Below, one piece after another: positions 53,574 to 60,175 of a DNA stretch of 64,000 bases. Source of the DNA: Bradyrhizobium arachidis (GTDB lineage Bacteria; Pseudomonadota; Alphaproteobacteria; Rhizobiales; Xanthobacteraceae); the NCBI RefSeq assembly GCF_015291705.1, contig NZ_CP030050.1, positions 2,542,001-2,606,000 of the forward strand, in the 5' to 3' direction. The notes beneath the pieces were generated by a model, which made no database searches, was not told the DNA's origin, and saw only the letters and a program-made list of their open reading frames with translations. The first letter of the stretch is position 1, and every line of letters starts with the position of its first letter. The position numbers and the translations under genes are program-made.

Positions 53574-53783
53574 ATGACCAAAGGCAGCAATTTCTGGGTG
53601 ATCGGCGGCGAGTTCGGCTCGATGAACTTCCACAAGCTCGTGGAAGGTTCGGCCCAGGTCAAAGGCCCCTTCAAGACCCGCAAGGAAGCCGAGGACTGCT
53701 GGCGCGAGGTCTCGGAAGAGAGCCGCCACAAGGCCGGCGTCCGCTTCTCGATCGTGGAAGAGCCCTCGCGCGTCTCGGCCTAA
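53574..53783 (+). CDS. DUF4170 family small protein
   Basis: The product is 69 residues with GAGGAGAC before the ATG. FWVIGGEFGSMNFHKLVEG and GPFKTRKEAEDCWREVSE are characteristic of DUF4170. It lies 30 bases after aceA and is probably cotranscribed. Function unknown. Confidence 0.85.
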   Translation: MTKGSNFWVIGGEFGSMNFHKLVEGSAQVKGPFKTRKEAEDCWREVSEESRHKAGVRFSIVEEPSRVSA

Positions 53784-53784
53784 A

Positions 53785-53829
53785 GCATGATCCGGAAAAG
53801 TGCGAAGCGGTTTTCCGGAAAGATCATGC
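53785..53829. repeat. Rhizobiales palindromic repeat (gcatgatccggaaaa...ttttccgg...gatcatgc)
   Basis: The outer arms gcatgatc (53785-53792) and gatcatgc (53822-53829) and inner arms cggaaaa / ttttccg form one long hairpin. It starts two bases after the DUF4170 stop. The element is widespread between genes in Rhizobiales (general knowledge). Confidence 0.88.
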
Positions 53830-53926
53830 GTAAACAACAACCTGAAGCGCGATGACGATTCATCCAAATCTCAGCGCTTAAGAGCCCGGCCGCCAAGCTG
53901 AATTAAGAAGACGTCCAAGGACGGAT

Positions 53927-53967
53927 GGTCCCATCCAGGCTCTGCCTGGGTGGGATCGTCTGTTTTT
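53927..53967 (+). terminator. Strong terminator 143 bases after the DUF4170 gene
   Basis: A 14-bp stem (53927-53940 with 53944-53957, two G-T pairs) over a 3-base loop is followed by GTCTGTTTTT. It may end the aceA transcript, or a small RNA from the stretch between 53830 and 53927, which has no ORF. Confidence 0.8.
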
Positions 53968-54075
53968 GGCACAATCAGTCTGCTGTGGGCGCCGTAAGTA
54001 TCTGGAATTGTGGACCCTTTGCGGACGGTTTGGTTGCTGATAGGTTAACGTCAGCAATTCAGGACGAGGCCGACA

Positions 54076-54633
54076 ATGTCAGAGCCCGAGACCAGCGTGA
54101 CCCATCCCAGCCAGCCGCGCCCGGTGCGGCTGCGCGATGCGCTGCTGCGTGCGCGGATCGAGGCCGCCGACCGGACCGGCGTCGTCGTCGACCTCCGCGA
54201 CGCGGAGGTGGCGCGGCTGGAGATCCTCAACGACGCGCTCGATCCACTGTTTGCGCAGGTGCCCGATCAGATCGACCTGTTCGACCGCGGCATCAGTCAG
54301 GGCGAGACGCCCAGGCTCTGGATCGACGTGGTCGCGCACATCATGATGGGGCGCGACAAGCGGCAGTACCGCTTCGTCCAGGACACGCGCTTCGGCCGCA
54401 TCGTGCTCGCCGAATCGCACGACACCGCCGTGATCGTCGAGGCCGTCACCGACTATGTCGCGCGCCGCATGATCGAGCGCGAGCGCGCGATGGTGGTCCC
54501 GCCCGAGCCGGTGCCCGAGGTCGCGGAGATGTCGCGGCGGCCTTCGCGCGTCTGGCCGTTCGTGTTCGGCTTCATCCTCGGCGCCGCCGCGCTGTTCGGC
54601 CTCGCCGTGGTGGCGGTCTTGCGGAGCTGGTGA
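54076..54633 (+). CDS. C-tail-anchored protein of unknown function
   Basis: The product is 185 residues. A soluble N-terminal part (1-155) has GVVVDLRDAEVARLEILNDAL, RLWIDVVAHIMMGRDKRQYRFVQDT and an R-R-rich hinge. One C-terminal helix (VWPFVFGFILGAAALFGLAVVAVL) follows. There is no N-terminal signal, so the bulk should face the cytoplasm. I do not recognise the family. Monocistronic. Confidence 0.72.
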   Translation: MSEPETSVTHPSQPRPVRLRDALLRARIEAADRTGVVVDLRDAEVARLEILNDALDPLFAQVPDQIDLFDRGISQGETPRLWIDVVAHIMMGRDKRQYRFVQDTRFGRIVLAESHDTAVIVEAVTDYVARRMIERERAMVVPPEPVPEVAEMSRRPSRVWPFVFGFILGAAALFGLAVVAVLRSW

Positions 54634-54666
54634 GGACGCACGCGCGAGCGCGCAAATCTCTCAGTT

Positions 54667-54766
54667 CGTCATTCCGGGATGCGTGCGAAGCACGCAGGCC
54701 CGGAATCCATAACCACTATCGTGAGTATGGATTCCGGGCTCGCGCTTACGCGCGCCCCGGAATGAC
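54667..54766. repeat. Palindromic intergenic repeat, family B copy 4
   Basis: Arms cgtcattccggg and ccccggaatgac bound an inner ccggaatccataaccac..atcgtgagtatggattccgg pair. That pair is almost identical to copy 2 at 16.1 kb. It ends 7 bases before the metallophosphoesterase stop. Confidence 0.92.
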
Positions 54767-54773
54767 TGTGACC

Positions 54774-55670
54774 TCAAATCAACCTCGCATGCTTGACCTG
54801 CTGGATCTGAAACCCAGCCCCGAGGCCCCGCACCGTCTGCTCGCAGCGCCAGCCGGCATTGTCCCTCTCGATCGTGAAGAGATTATACGCCGCCGCCGGA
54901 TAGCGCCCGTGCGCGAGCGCGGAGGCCGAGGGCACGCCGAGCGCGGGAATGTTGCCGTTGGGGCCTTCGAACCACATCGTCGAATGAATGTGGTCGTGCC
55001 CGTGCAGAATCAGCTCGACGCCGTGGCGCTTCACGAGCGCGAGCAACTCGGCCGAATCGGTCATTCGCTTCTGGCGTGCGGCCGACTTCAGCGGATGATG
55101 CACCAGCAACACGCGGAAGACGTCTTCGGCCGCGAGCCGTTCGAGCACCTCCGCGAGCGCGGCGAGCTGATCGCCCCCGAGCGTGCCGGTCGCCATCAAC
55201 GGCAAGGTCGGCACCGCCGTCGACAGGCTGATCAGCGCGAGCGGCCCGCGCCGGCGCACGTTCGGAAAGCCGATGCGGCCGTCGTCGCCGGCAAGATAGG
55301 GCGCAAAGGTCTCGCCGAAGCGATGAAAGGTGGCGCGGACATAGGCGTCGTGATTGCCGGGAATCGTGGTGACGCGGTCGGGCGGCCCGACATCATCGAG
55401 CCAAGCGCGGGCAGGCGCGAACTCGGCTTCCAGTGCGAGGTTGACGAGATCGCCCGTCACCGCGATGTGGTCGGGCGCCTGCGCCTTCATGTCGGCGACG
55501 ATGGCGTCGAGCACCTCGCGGCGCTGGTATTTGTGGCGGTTGCGCGTCCAGTTGACGTAACCGAGCACGCGCTTGCCCGCGAGCTCGACCAGCCGCGGCT
55601 TCGGCAATGGCGGCAGATGCGGGTCGGAGAGGTGGGCGAGCGTGAAGGGGGCCAGCGTGTTGTAAGTCAT
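54774..55670 (-). CDS. Calcineurin-like metallophosphoesterase
   Basis: The product is 298 residues from ATG 55670. The five metal-binding motifs are visible in order: LSDPHL, TGDLVN, PGNHDAYV, LLVHHPL and HGHDHIHS. Such enzymes hydrolyse phosphodiesters or phosphomonoesters; relatives include CpdA-like cAMP phosphodiesterases. The substrate cannot be fixed. Upstream in-frame starts to 55760 are less likely. Confidence 0.88.
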   Translation of the reverse strand: MTYNTLAPFTLAHLSDPHLPPLPKPRLVELAGKRVLGYVNWTRNRHKYQRREVLDAIVADMKAQAPDHIAVTGDLVNLALEAEFAPARAWLDDVGPPDRVTTIPGNHDAYVRATFHRFGETFAPYLAGDDGRIGFPNVRRRGPLALISLSTAVPTLPLMATGTLGGDQLAALAEVLERLAAEDVFRVLLVHHPLKSAARQKRMTDSAELLALVKRHGVELILHGHDHIHSTMWFEGPNGNIPALGVPSASALAHGRYPAAAYNLFTIERDNAGWRCEQTVRGLGAGFQIQQVKHARLI

Positions 55671-55789
55671 GGCGCGCGATTGCCTCGCTATTCGTCCGCT
55701 GTAATGGCAAGGTCGCGGCCAGCGCGCAAGCCAAGCCTGGCAATCAAGCCTGACAAGCAAATCCTGAAGCGGAGCGTCAAAGAAGCCTG

Positions 55790-56281
55790 ATGGGAGAACC
55801 TCTCGACCGGATGCGACGGAAATTCGAGCCGCTGCTGCGGCACGTCTTCCACACCTATTTCCTGTTCGTCCGCGGCATGACCCTCGGCGTCCGCGCCGTG
55901 GTGCTGGATGCCGACAACAGGGTGTTCCTGGTCAGGCACAGCTATGTCAGCGGCTGGTATCTGCCCGGCGGCGGCGTCGACTATGGCGAGACCATGGAGC
56001 AGGCGATGCGGCGCGAGCTCAAGGAGGAGGGGGACATCGATCTCACCGGAGAGGCCGTGCTGCACGGCATCTTCCTCAACAGCCACATCTCCCGCCGCGA
56101 CCATGTCGCGGTCTATGTCGTCAGGCAGTTCAGGCAGGACCGTCTGCCCGAGCCCAATCACGAGATCGCCGAATGCGGCTTCTTCGCGATCTCGGCACTG
56201 CCCGAGGGCACCACGCCCGGCACGCGGCTGCGGCTTGCCGAAGTGCTGGATGGCAGGCCGCTGATCACGACGTGGCATTAA
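55790..56281 (+). CDS. NUDIX hydrolase
   Basis: The product is 163 residues. The Nudix box lies at about residues 61-84 (GGGVDYGETMEQAMRRELKEEG). It has the catalytic RE..EE, but GD replaces the usual xG at the end of the box, a mild deviation. The fold is otherwise complete (VRAVVLDADNRVFLVRHSY). Its 3' end overlaps the convergent DUF2304 gene by four bases (TTAA). Substrate unknown; a nucleotide-sugar substrate would suit the glycosyltransferase neighbours but is speculation. Confidence 0.87.
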   Translation: MGEPLDRMRRKFEPLLRHVFHTYFLFVRGMTLGVRAVVLDADNRVFLVRHSYVSGWYLPGGGVDYGETMEQAMRRELKEEGDIDLTGEAVLHGIFLNSHISRRDHVAVYVVRQFRQDRLPEPNHEIAECGFFAISALPEGTTPGTRLRLAEVLDGRPLITTWH

Positions 56282-56694
56282 GCTGATTCTGCGCTAGGCA
56301 ATTTGGCGATAACCCGCTCGACGGCCGGGCCGGCTGCCTTCTTCGCCTGCAGCTCCAGCGCGAGCAGGCTCTGCTCCTGGATCAGCGCGCAGTTCTGCCG
56401 CTCCAGCCGGTGCAGCCGCGCCGTCATGTTGTGCATGAACGCGAACACCACCAGGAACAGCGCGCCGAACATCACGACGAACGGGAACACGACGCCGGTC
56501 AGGTGGCTGAGGAGATAGGCGAGACTTGGAAACAGCGCGAAGCCCGCGGGGATGATCGCGACCATGGACAGCATCAGGAAGTCGTAGAGATCGAACTTGC
56601 CTTGCAGCGTCTTCTTCAGCAGCACCAGCATGTAGACCAGCGCGAAGACGGAGATGACGACGACTGTCTCGATGCTCGGAAGGACGTTTGTCAC
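56278..56694 (-). CDS. DUF2304 family membrane protein
   Basis: The product is 138 residues from GTG 56694, with GAGGAGG five bases upstream; a TTG at 56736 would extend it. Three hydrophobic helices (SIETVVVISVFALVYMLVLL, LYDFLMLSMVAIIPAGFAL, VVFPFVVMFGALFLVVFAF) precede a coiled-coil-like C-terminus (RLHRLERQNCALIQEQSLLALELQAK). DUF2304 proteins are typically found beside polyprenyl-phosphate sugar glycosyltransferases, as here. Confidence 0.83.
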   Translation of the reverse strand: MTNVLPSIETVVVISVFALVYMLVLLKKTLQGKFDLYDFLMLSMVAIIPAGFALFPSLAYLLSHLTGVVFPFVVMFGALFLVVFAFMHNMTARLHRLERQNCALIQEQSLLALELQAKKAAGPAVERVIAKLPSAESA

Positions 56695-56752
56695 GGCCGC
56701 CTCCTCAATCTGTTCGATGAAATCGTGAAGTCGCAAATCGAAAACGAACGCG

Positions 56753-57529
56753 TCATGGCGATCTCGTGAGGCGCGCGAGCAGGATGTAGCCGAGGACGCG
56801 GATCATGTAGCTTGCCGATTTCAGCCCGTCGATCGAGCTGGCGCCGGCCTCCCGCGCCCGCATCTCGACTGCGACCTCGTTGACCGTGAGGCCGGCGCGC
56901 ATCGCCCAGGCCAGCGAGATCGGCTCCGGAAAATCCGTCGGATAGGCTTTTGCGAAGAAGGCGATGGCGGCGCGGTCGAGCAGCCGCATGCCGCTGGTCG
57001 GATCGGTGATGCGGCCGCCGGTGCTGAAGAGGCTGTTGAGCGCGAGCACGATCAGCCTGATGCCGGCGCGGCGCATCCGCGTCGAGCAGAAGCCGGCATG
57101 GTCGATGAAGCGGCTTCCGATGGTGATGCTGGCGGGGTCCTTGCGATAGGCGTTCAGCAGCGTCTCGATCGCGCGCGGATCGTGCTGTCCGTCGCCGTCG
57201 ATCTGGATGCAGAAATCGAAGTTCTGACGCGCGGCATATTTGATGCCGGTCTGCACGGCACCGCCGATGCCGAGATTCTGAGCGAGGCGGGCGACCGGCG
57301 AGTGACGGCTTGCGACCGCGGAGGTTGCATCCGTTGAGCCGTCGTCGACGACCAGCGTGTGGTAGCAGCGGCCGGTCGCGGCGATCTCGTTCAGGAGACC
57401 GCCGATCGAGGCCTCCTCGTTGAAGCAGGGGATGATGAGCAGGATTCGCGCTGCGCCAGCACCGCTGCGGCACGTGTCGGTTGAACCGACGCCCAAGCCC
57501 AAGCCCAAACCCATGCCGATGTCGGCCAC
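56753..57529 (-). CDS. Family 2 glycosyltransferase (DPM1/polyprenyl-phosphate sugar synthase-like)
   Basis: The product is 258 residues from GTG 57529 (GTGAGG upstream), or from ATG 57514. The GT-A motifs are present: IPCFNEEASIGGLL, LVVDDGSTD, the DxD-like IDGDGQHDP and the RAREAGASS segment near the end. There is no C-terminal membrane pair, so it needs a membrane partner, probably the DUF2304 protein encoded 58 bases downstream. The N-terminus carries a GLGLGLGVG tract encoded by a short tandem DNA repeat (cccaag units). It should make a lipid-linked sugar. Confidence 0.87.
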   Translation of the reverse strand: MADIGMGLGLGLGVGSTDTCRSGAGAARILLIIPCFNEEASIGGLLNEIAATGRCYHTLVVDDGSTDATSAVASRHSPVARLAQNLGIGGAVQTGIKYAARQNFDFCIQIDGDGQHDPRAIETLLNAYRKDPASITIGSRFIDHAGFCSTRMRRAGIRLIVLALNSLFSTGGRITDPTSGMRLLDRAAIAFFAKAYPTDFPEPISLAWAMRAGLTVNEVAVEMRAREAGASSIDGLKSASYMIRVLGYILLARLTRSP

Positions 57530-57636
57530 GTCCGCCTCACCCCCAAAATCCCCACTCTTGCTATACTTGCCGGTGCTTTTCCTGTACAGGCGGCAGAGCC
57601 CTTTTCAAGCTGTGGCGGCTCGCCCGGCAGGCATCC

Positions 57637-58806
57637 ATGAGAGCTGTTAGAGTATTTTTTTCGCTTTTGTTTCTGGCAATTCTGGCCAGCAATGTTCGGG
57701 CGATCTCGCACTGGAGCGAGAGCCGTGGCGTCTATGACGACATCTGCTATCTCCGGCAGGCGCATCTCTTCCAGCGTTTCGGCTGGACCGGCATCGATAC
57801 CAGTCTCGCCCACGAAACCGACGGCTATCTCGCGGGCAAGTTGCGTAGCATCGATTTTCCGAATTGGAACGAGCCGACCCGGGCGCCCTGCCACACCGAG
57901 ACCGCCGACGGCAGCAAATGGGTGATGACGCCGCCGCCGGGCACGGGTTTTGTGCTGGCGCTGTTTCCGGAAGGGTTCCAGGTCATTCCGCTCTATGTGC
58001 TGGCCAATGTCATCATCGCCGGCTTTGCGCTGTATGGACTATGGCGGGCGCGAGAGCCCGGGTCCTTGACGCTTGCAGCAGTGTTCGGCGCGCTCGCGAT
58101 CTACTTCATGATCAATCCGACCAAGGCGAGCTATTCGATGGCGCCGACCATGGTCGTCTGCGCGTTGACAGGTCTGTTGACTGCAAGACTGTTCATTGGC
58201 GACAGAAGGCGTCTGCTGATGATCGCCATCGTCGGTCTTCTGCTCAGCCTGTCCGTGAGCTTCCGGATCGCCAACATCGTTCTTGCGGCCGGCTATTTCC
58301 TGTTCTTCGGCGTGTCGTTCCTGGTCTGGCGCACCCGCGAGAGCTTCGTGTCGGGCCTTGCGCTGGGTCTTGCATTCCTCGTCGGGCTGCTGCCGGTGTT
58401 CGCCGCGAACCTCGTCAATTCGGGTCATCCGCTGGTCTCGGCCTATGGCGGCCAGGATACCGCGGCACCATATCTCGATCCCGCGGTGCTGGCCGCCTAT
58501 CTCCGCGACCCGCAGTTCCCGTTGATGGTGGTCGCCTGTGCCGGCACCGCGCTGCTGTGGCGTTTCGGTGACCATGCGGGCGTCAGGCAACTCGCGTTGC
58601 TCGTCGCCGGAAACCTGGCGCTGAATCTGGCATTCTTCGCCACGCATCCGGTCTTCACGCAGTATTACATCATCCCGATCCTGATGCTGTCCCTGTGGAC
58701 GCTGCTGTTCGCCGCCGTCCTCACCCGCGGGCCGGCGCGGGGATTTATCGCCCAGAAGTCCGATGGACCGCGGCCGCGCGAGATGTTATCCCGCATCCCG
58801 CATTGA
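57637..58806 (+). CDS. Polytopic membrane protein, GT-C-glycosyltransferase-like
   Basis: The product is 389 residues from ATG 57637. It has about ten hydrophobic helices. A first periplasmic loop holds acidic residues (SESRGVYDDICYLRQAHLFQRFG) like the D/E motif of GT-C enzymes that use polyprenyl-phosphate sugars. It lacks the exact PMT signature, so family assignment is tentative. It is divergent from the GT2/DUF2304 pair, which could supply the lipid-linked sugar donor. Confidence 0.68.
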   Translation: MRAVRVFFSLLFLAILASNVRAISHWSESRGVYDDICYLRQAHLFQRFGWTGIDTSLAHETDGYLAGKLRSIDFPNWNEPTRAPCHTETADGSKWVMTPPPGTGFVLALFPEGFQVIPLYVLANVIIAGFALYGLWRAREPGSLTLAAVFGALAIYFMINPTKASYSMAPTMVVCALTGLLTARLFIGDRRRLLMIAIVGLLLSLSVSFRIANIVLAAGYFLFFGVSFLVWRTRESFVSGLALGLAFLVGLLPVFAANLVNSGHPLVSAYGGQDTAAPYLDPAVLAAYLRDPQFPLMVVACAGTALLWRFGDHAGVRQLALLVAGNLALNLAFFATHPVFTQYYIIPILMLSLWTLLFAAVLTRGPARGFIAQKSDGPRPREMLSRIPH

Positions 58807-58845
58807 CGCGTTTTCCGAACGCGAACAGGTCCACTTCGCTCGAAG
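58803..58845. repeat. Rhizobiales-type repeat, shorter diverged copy of the 8.6-kb element
   Basis: ttgacgcgttttc..gaacgcgaac and ccacttcgctcgaa match the complement of 8619-8668. It begins inside the last codon of the membrane protein gene and ends 13 bases before the GNAT start, so it forms the spacer between them. Confidence 0.6.
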
Positions 58846-58857
58846 ACGCATGCCGAC

Positions 58858-59373
58858 ATGAATGATCTCTCGCTCTCCATCCTTCCAGAAGCTGCCGGCG
58901 ACGCCCAGGCCATCGAGCGGCTGCATGAGCGCACTTTCGGCCCCGGCCGTTTCGTGCTCAGCGCCTATCGCATCCGCGAGCATGTCGATCATCTGCTCGA
59001 CGTCTCCTTCACCGCGCGCATCGGCACGCTGCTGGTCGGCTCGGTCAGGCAGTTGCCGATCCTGATCGGCGAGACCAAGGCGCTGATGCTCGGGCCGCTC
59101 ACCGTCGAGCCGCCGTTCCGCGACCGCGGCATCGGCCGTCAGTTGATGGAGCGCGCGTTGAAGGACGCGAAGGAGAAAGGCCACGCCATCGTGCTGCTGG
59201 TCGGCGACGAGGCCTATTACAGCCGCGTCGGCTTCAAGCCGGTGCCGAAGGGCCGCGTCATCATGCCGGGCCCGGTCGATGCCGCCCGCGTCCTGGTGTA
59301 CGAGCTGGTTGAAGGTGCGTTCGAGGGCGTGTCGGGGACGGTCGTGCCCGATTGGAGCAAGGCGCGGGGGTAG
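58858..59373 (+). CDS. GNAT family N-acetyltransferase
   Basis: The product is 171 residues. The acetyl-CoA-binding motif A is seen as LGPLTVEPPFRDRGIGRQLMERAL (Q/RxxGxG/A), followed by VLLVGDEAYYSRVGFKP, typical of YhbS-like GNATs. The acceptor is unknown. It follows the membrane protein gene after a repeat-filled 51-base gap and could be cotranscribed. Confidence 0.88.
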   Translation: MNDLSLSILPEAAGDAQAIERLHERTFGPGRFVLSAYRIREHVDHLLDVSFTARIGTLLVGSVRQLPILIGETKALMLGPLTVEPPFRDRGIGRQLMERALKDAKEKGHAIVLLVGDEAYYSRVGFKPVPKGRVIMPGPVDAARVLVYELVEGAFEGVSGTVVPDWSKARG

Positions 59374-59400
59374 CGGTGCGGGTCGAAAGGAATGTGTTCG

Positions 59401-59670
59401 CTACTGCTTGTTGCGATTTTTGCTCGCACCTCTGAGCGGCGGGGGCGATGACAGCGCACTCGCCGTCTCCGTCATCTGGATGCAGGTAAGTAGATCGACA
59501 TAGCTCTGGGATCCCGCTGATACCGCCTCGCCCTCGCAGGCATCACGGACAGTGGACTTGGTCGTCGCCCACACCGTGCCGAGCTGTTGCTGGGCTGCCG
59601 TCTCGTCTAGCTCTCCATCTCTAAAACTGTCCCGGCTGCGCCGGCGGAGCCGGCCAATCAGACCTGACAT
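59401..59670 (-). CDS. Possible small protein downstream of the FixK-box gene
   Basis: The frame gives 89 residues from ATG 59670 and overlaps the end of the upstream small gene by 50 bases. The first third is Arg-rich and the rest hydrophilic with two Cys (VRDACEGEAV, LLTCIQMT). No good ribosome-binding site is visible. The composition is moderately coding-like; it may be a second cistron or no gene at all. Confidence 0.3.
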   Translation of the reverse strand: MSGLIGRLRRRSRDSFRDGELDETAAQQQLGTVWATTKSTVRDACEGEAVSAGSQSYVDLLTCIQMTETASALSSPPPLRGASKNRNKQ

Positions 59671-59878
59671 TGTTGGGAGCGGCGCGATCGAACAGATCCT
59701 GTCGCAACACAAAGCCGCGTGCTGCCGAAGGGGCATCGAGCGCAAATGGCACCTTGGGTCTGGTTGTGCCGATCGTATTCTTCGGTGAAGCATGAGCTGC
59801 CGTTCCGGCAGATGCGGTGTCGGTCGTTGCGAGAGCGGCAACAGCAAGAATGAGGACGTACGATGCATTTGAGAACAT
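59621..59878 (-). CDS. Small exported protein behind a FixK-type box
   Basis: The product is 85 residues from ATG 59878, with AGGAG seven bases upstream. Residues 1-24 form a signal peptide (YVLILAVAALATTDTASA). The mature part is hydrophilic, with PKVPFALDAPSAARGFVLRQDLFDRAAP and a Pro/Ala-rich C-terminus; no Cys, no recognised motif. A perfect FixK/FNR half-site pair lies 64-77 bases upstream, so microoxic induction is predicted. Not a family I know. Confidence 0.62.
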   Translation of the reverse strand: MFSNASYVLILAVAALATTDTASAGTAAHASPKNTIGTTRPKVPFALDAPSAARGFVLRQDLFDRAAPNNVRSDWPAPPAQPGQF

Positions 59879-59941
59879 ATGAATTCTCCTGCAATCAAAT
59901 CCACGTCCTGGGCAGAGGGCCACGGCATCTCGTGAAAGAGG

Positions 59942-59955
59942 TTGATTCAGATCAA
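59942..59955 (-). promoter_or_regulatory. FixK/FNR-type box
   Basis: TTGATTCAGATCAA is a perfect match to the anaerobox TTGAT-N4-ATCAA (FixK2 consensus TTGA/C-N6-T/GCAA). If centred at -40.5 it places the transcript start about 30 bases before the ATG at 59878. Confidence 0.65.
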
Positions 59956-60073
59956 TATCGACGGACGCAGAAAATGCTCCCAGCGCGCCTCGCACCAGGC
60001 TCTCGGCGGTCCGCAGCGCTGGCCGGTCGCGATGCCGCAGAAGCGCAGTTTCGTACTTCGACTGTCTAGCCTC

Positions 60074-60160
60074 GTAGCCCGGATGGAGCGTAGCGCAATC
60101 CGGGAAGCGTTTTGCTGCAGAGGTGCTGTCCCGGATTTCGCTTCGCTCCATCCAGGCTAC
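60074..60160. repeat. Palindromic intergenic repeat, family E
   Basis: The arms gtagcccggatggagcg (60074-60090) and cgctccatccaggctac (60144-60160) pair with one mismatch. An inner gcgcaatccggg / cccggatttcgc pair gives a second stem. It lies just after the TonB-receptor stop. Confidence 0.88.
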
Positions 60161-60175
60161 AGCGCTCGCAATGAC

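Noticed and set aside
51888..53867. 659-residue ORF on the minus strand
   Set aside because: Antisense shadow of isocitrate lyase, whose active-site motif is unmistakable.
57481..57520. Tandem cccaag DNA repeat as a phase-variable tract
   Set aside because: Only three imperfect 6-bp units, which cannot shift the frame; at most it changes the length of a Gly-Leu tract.
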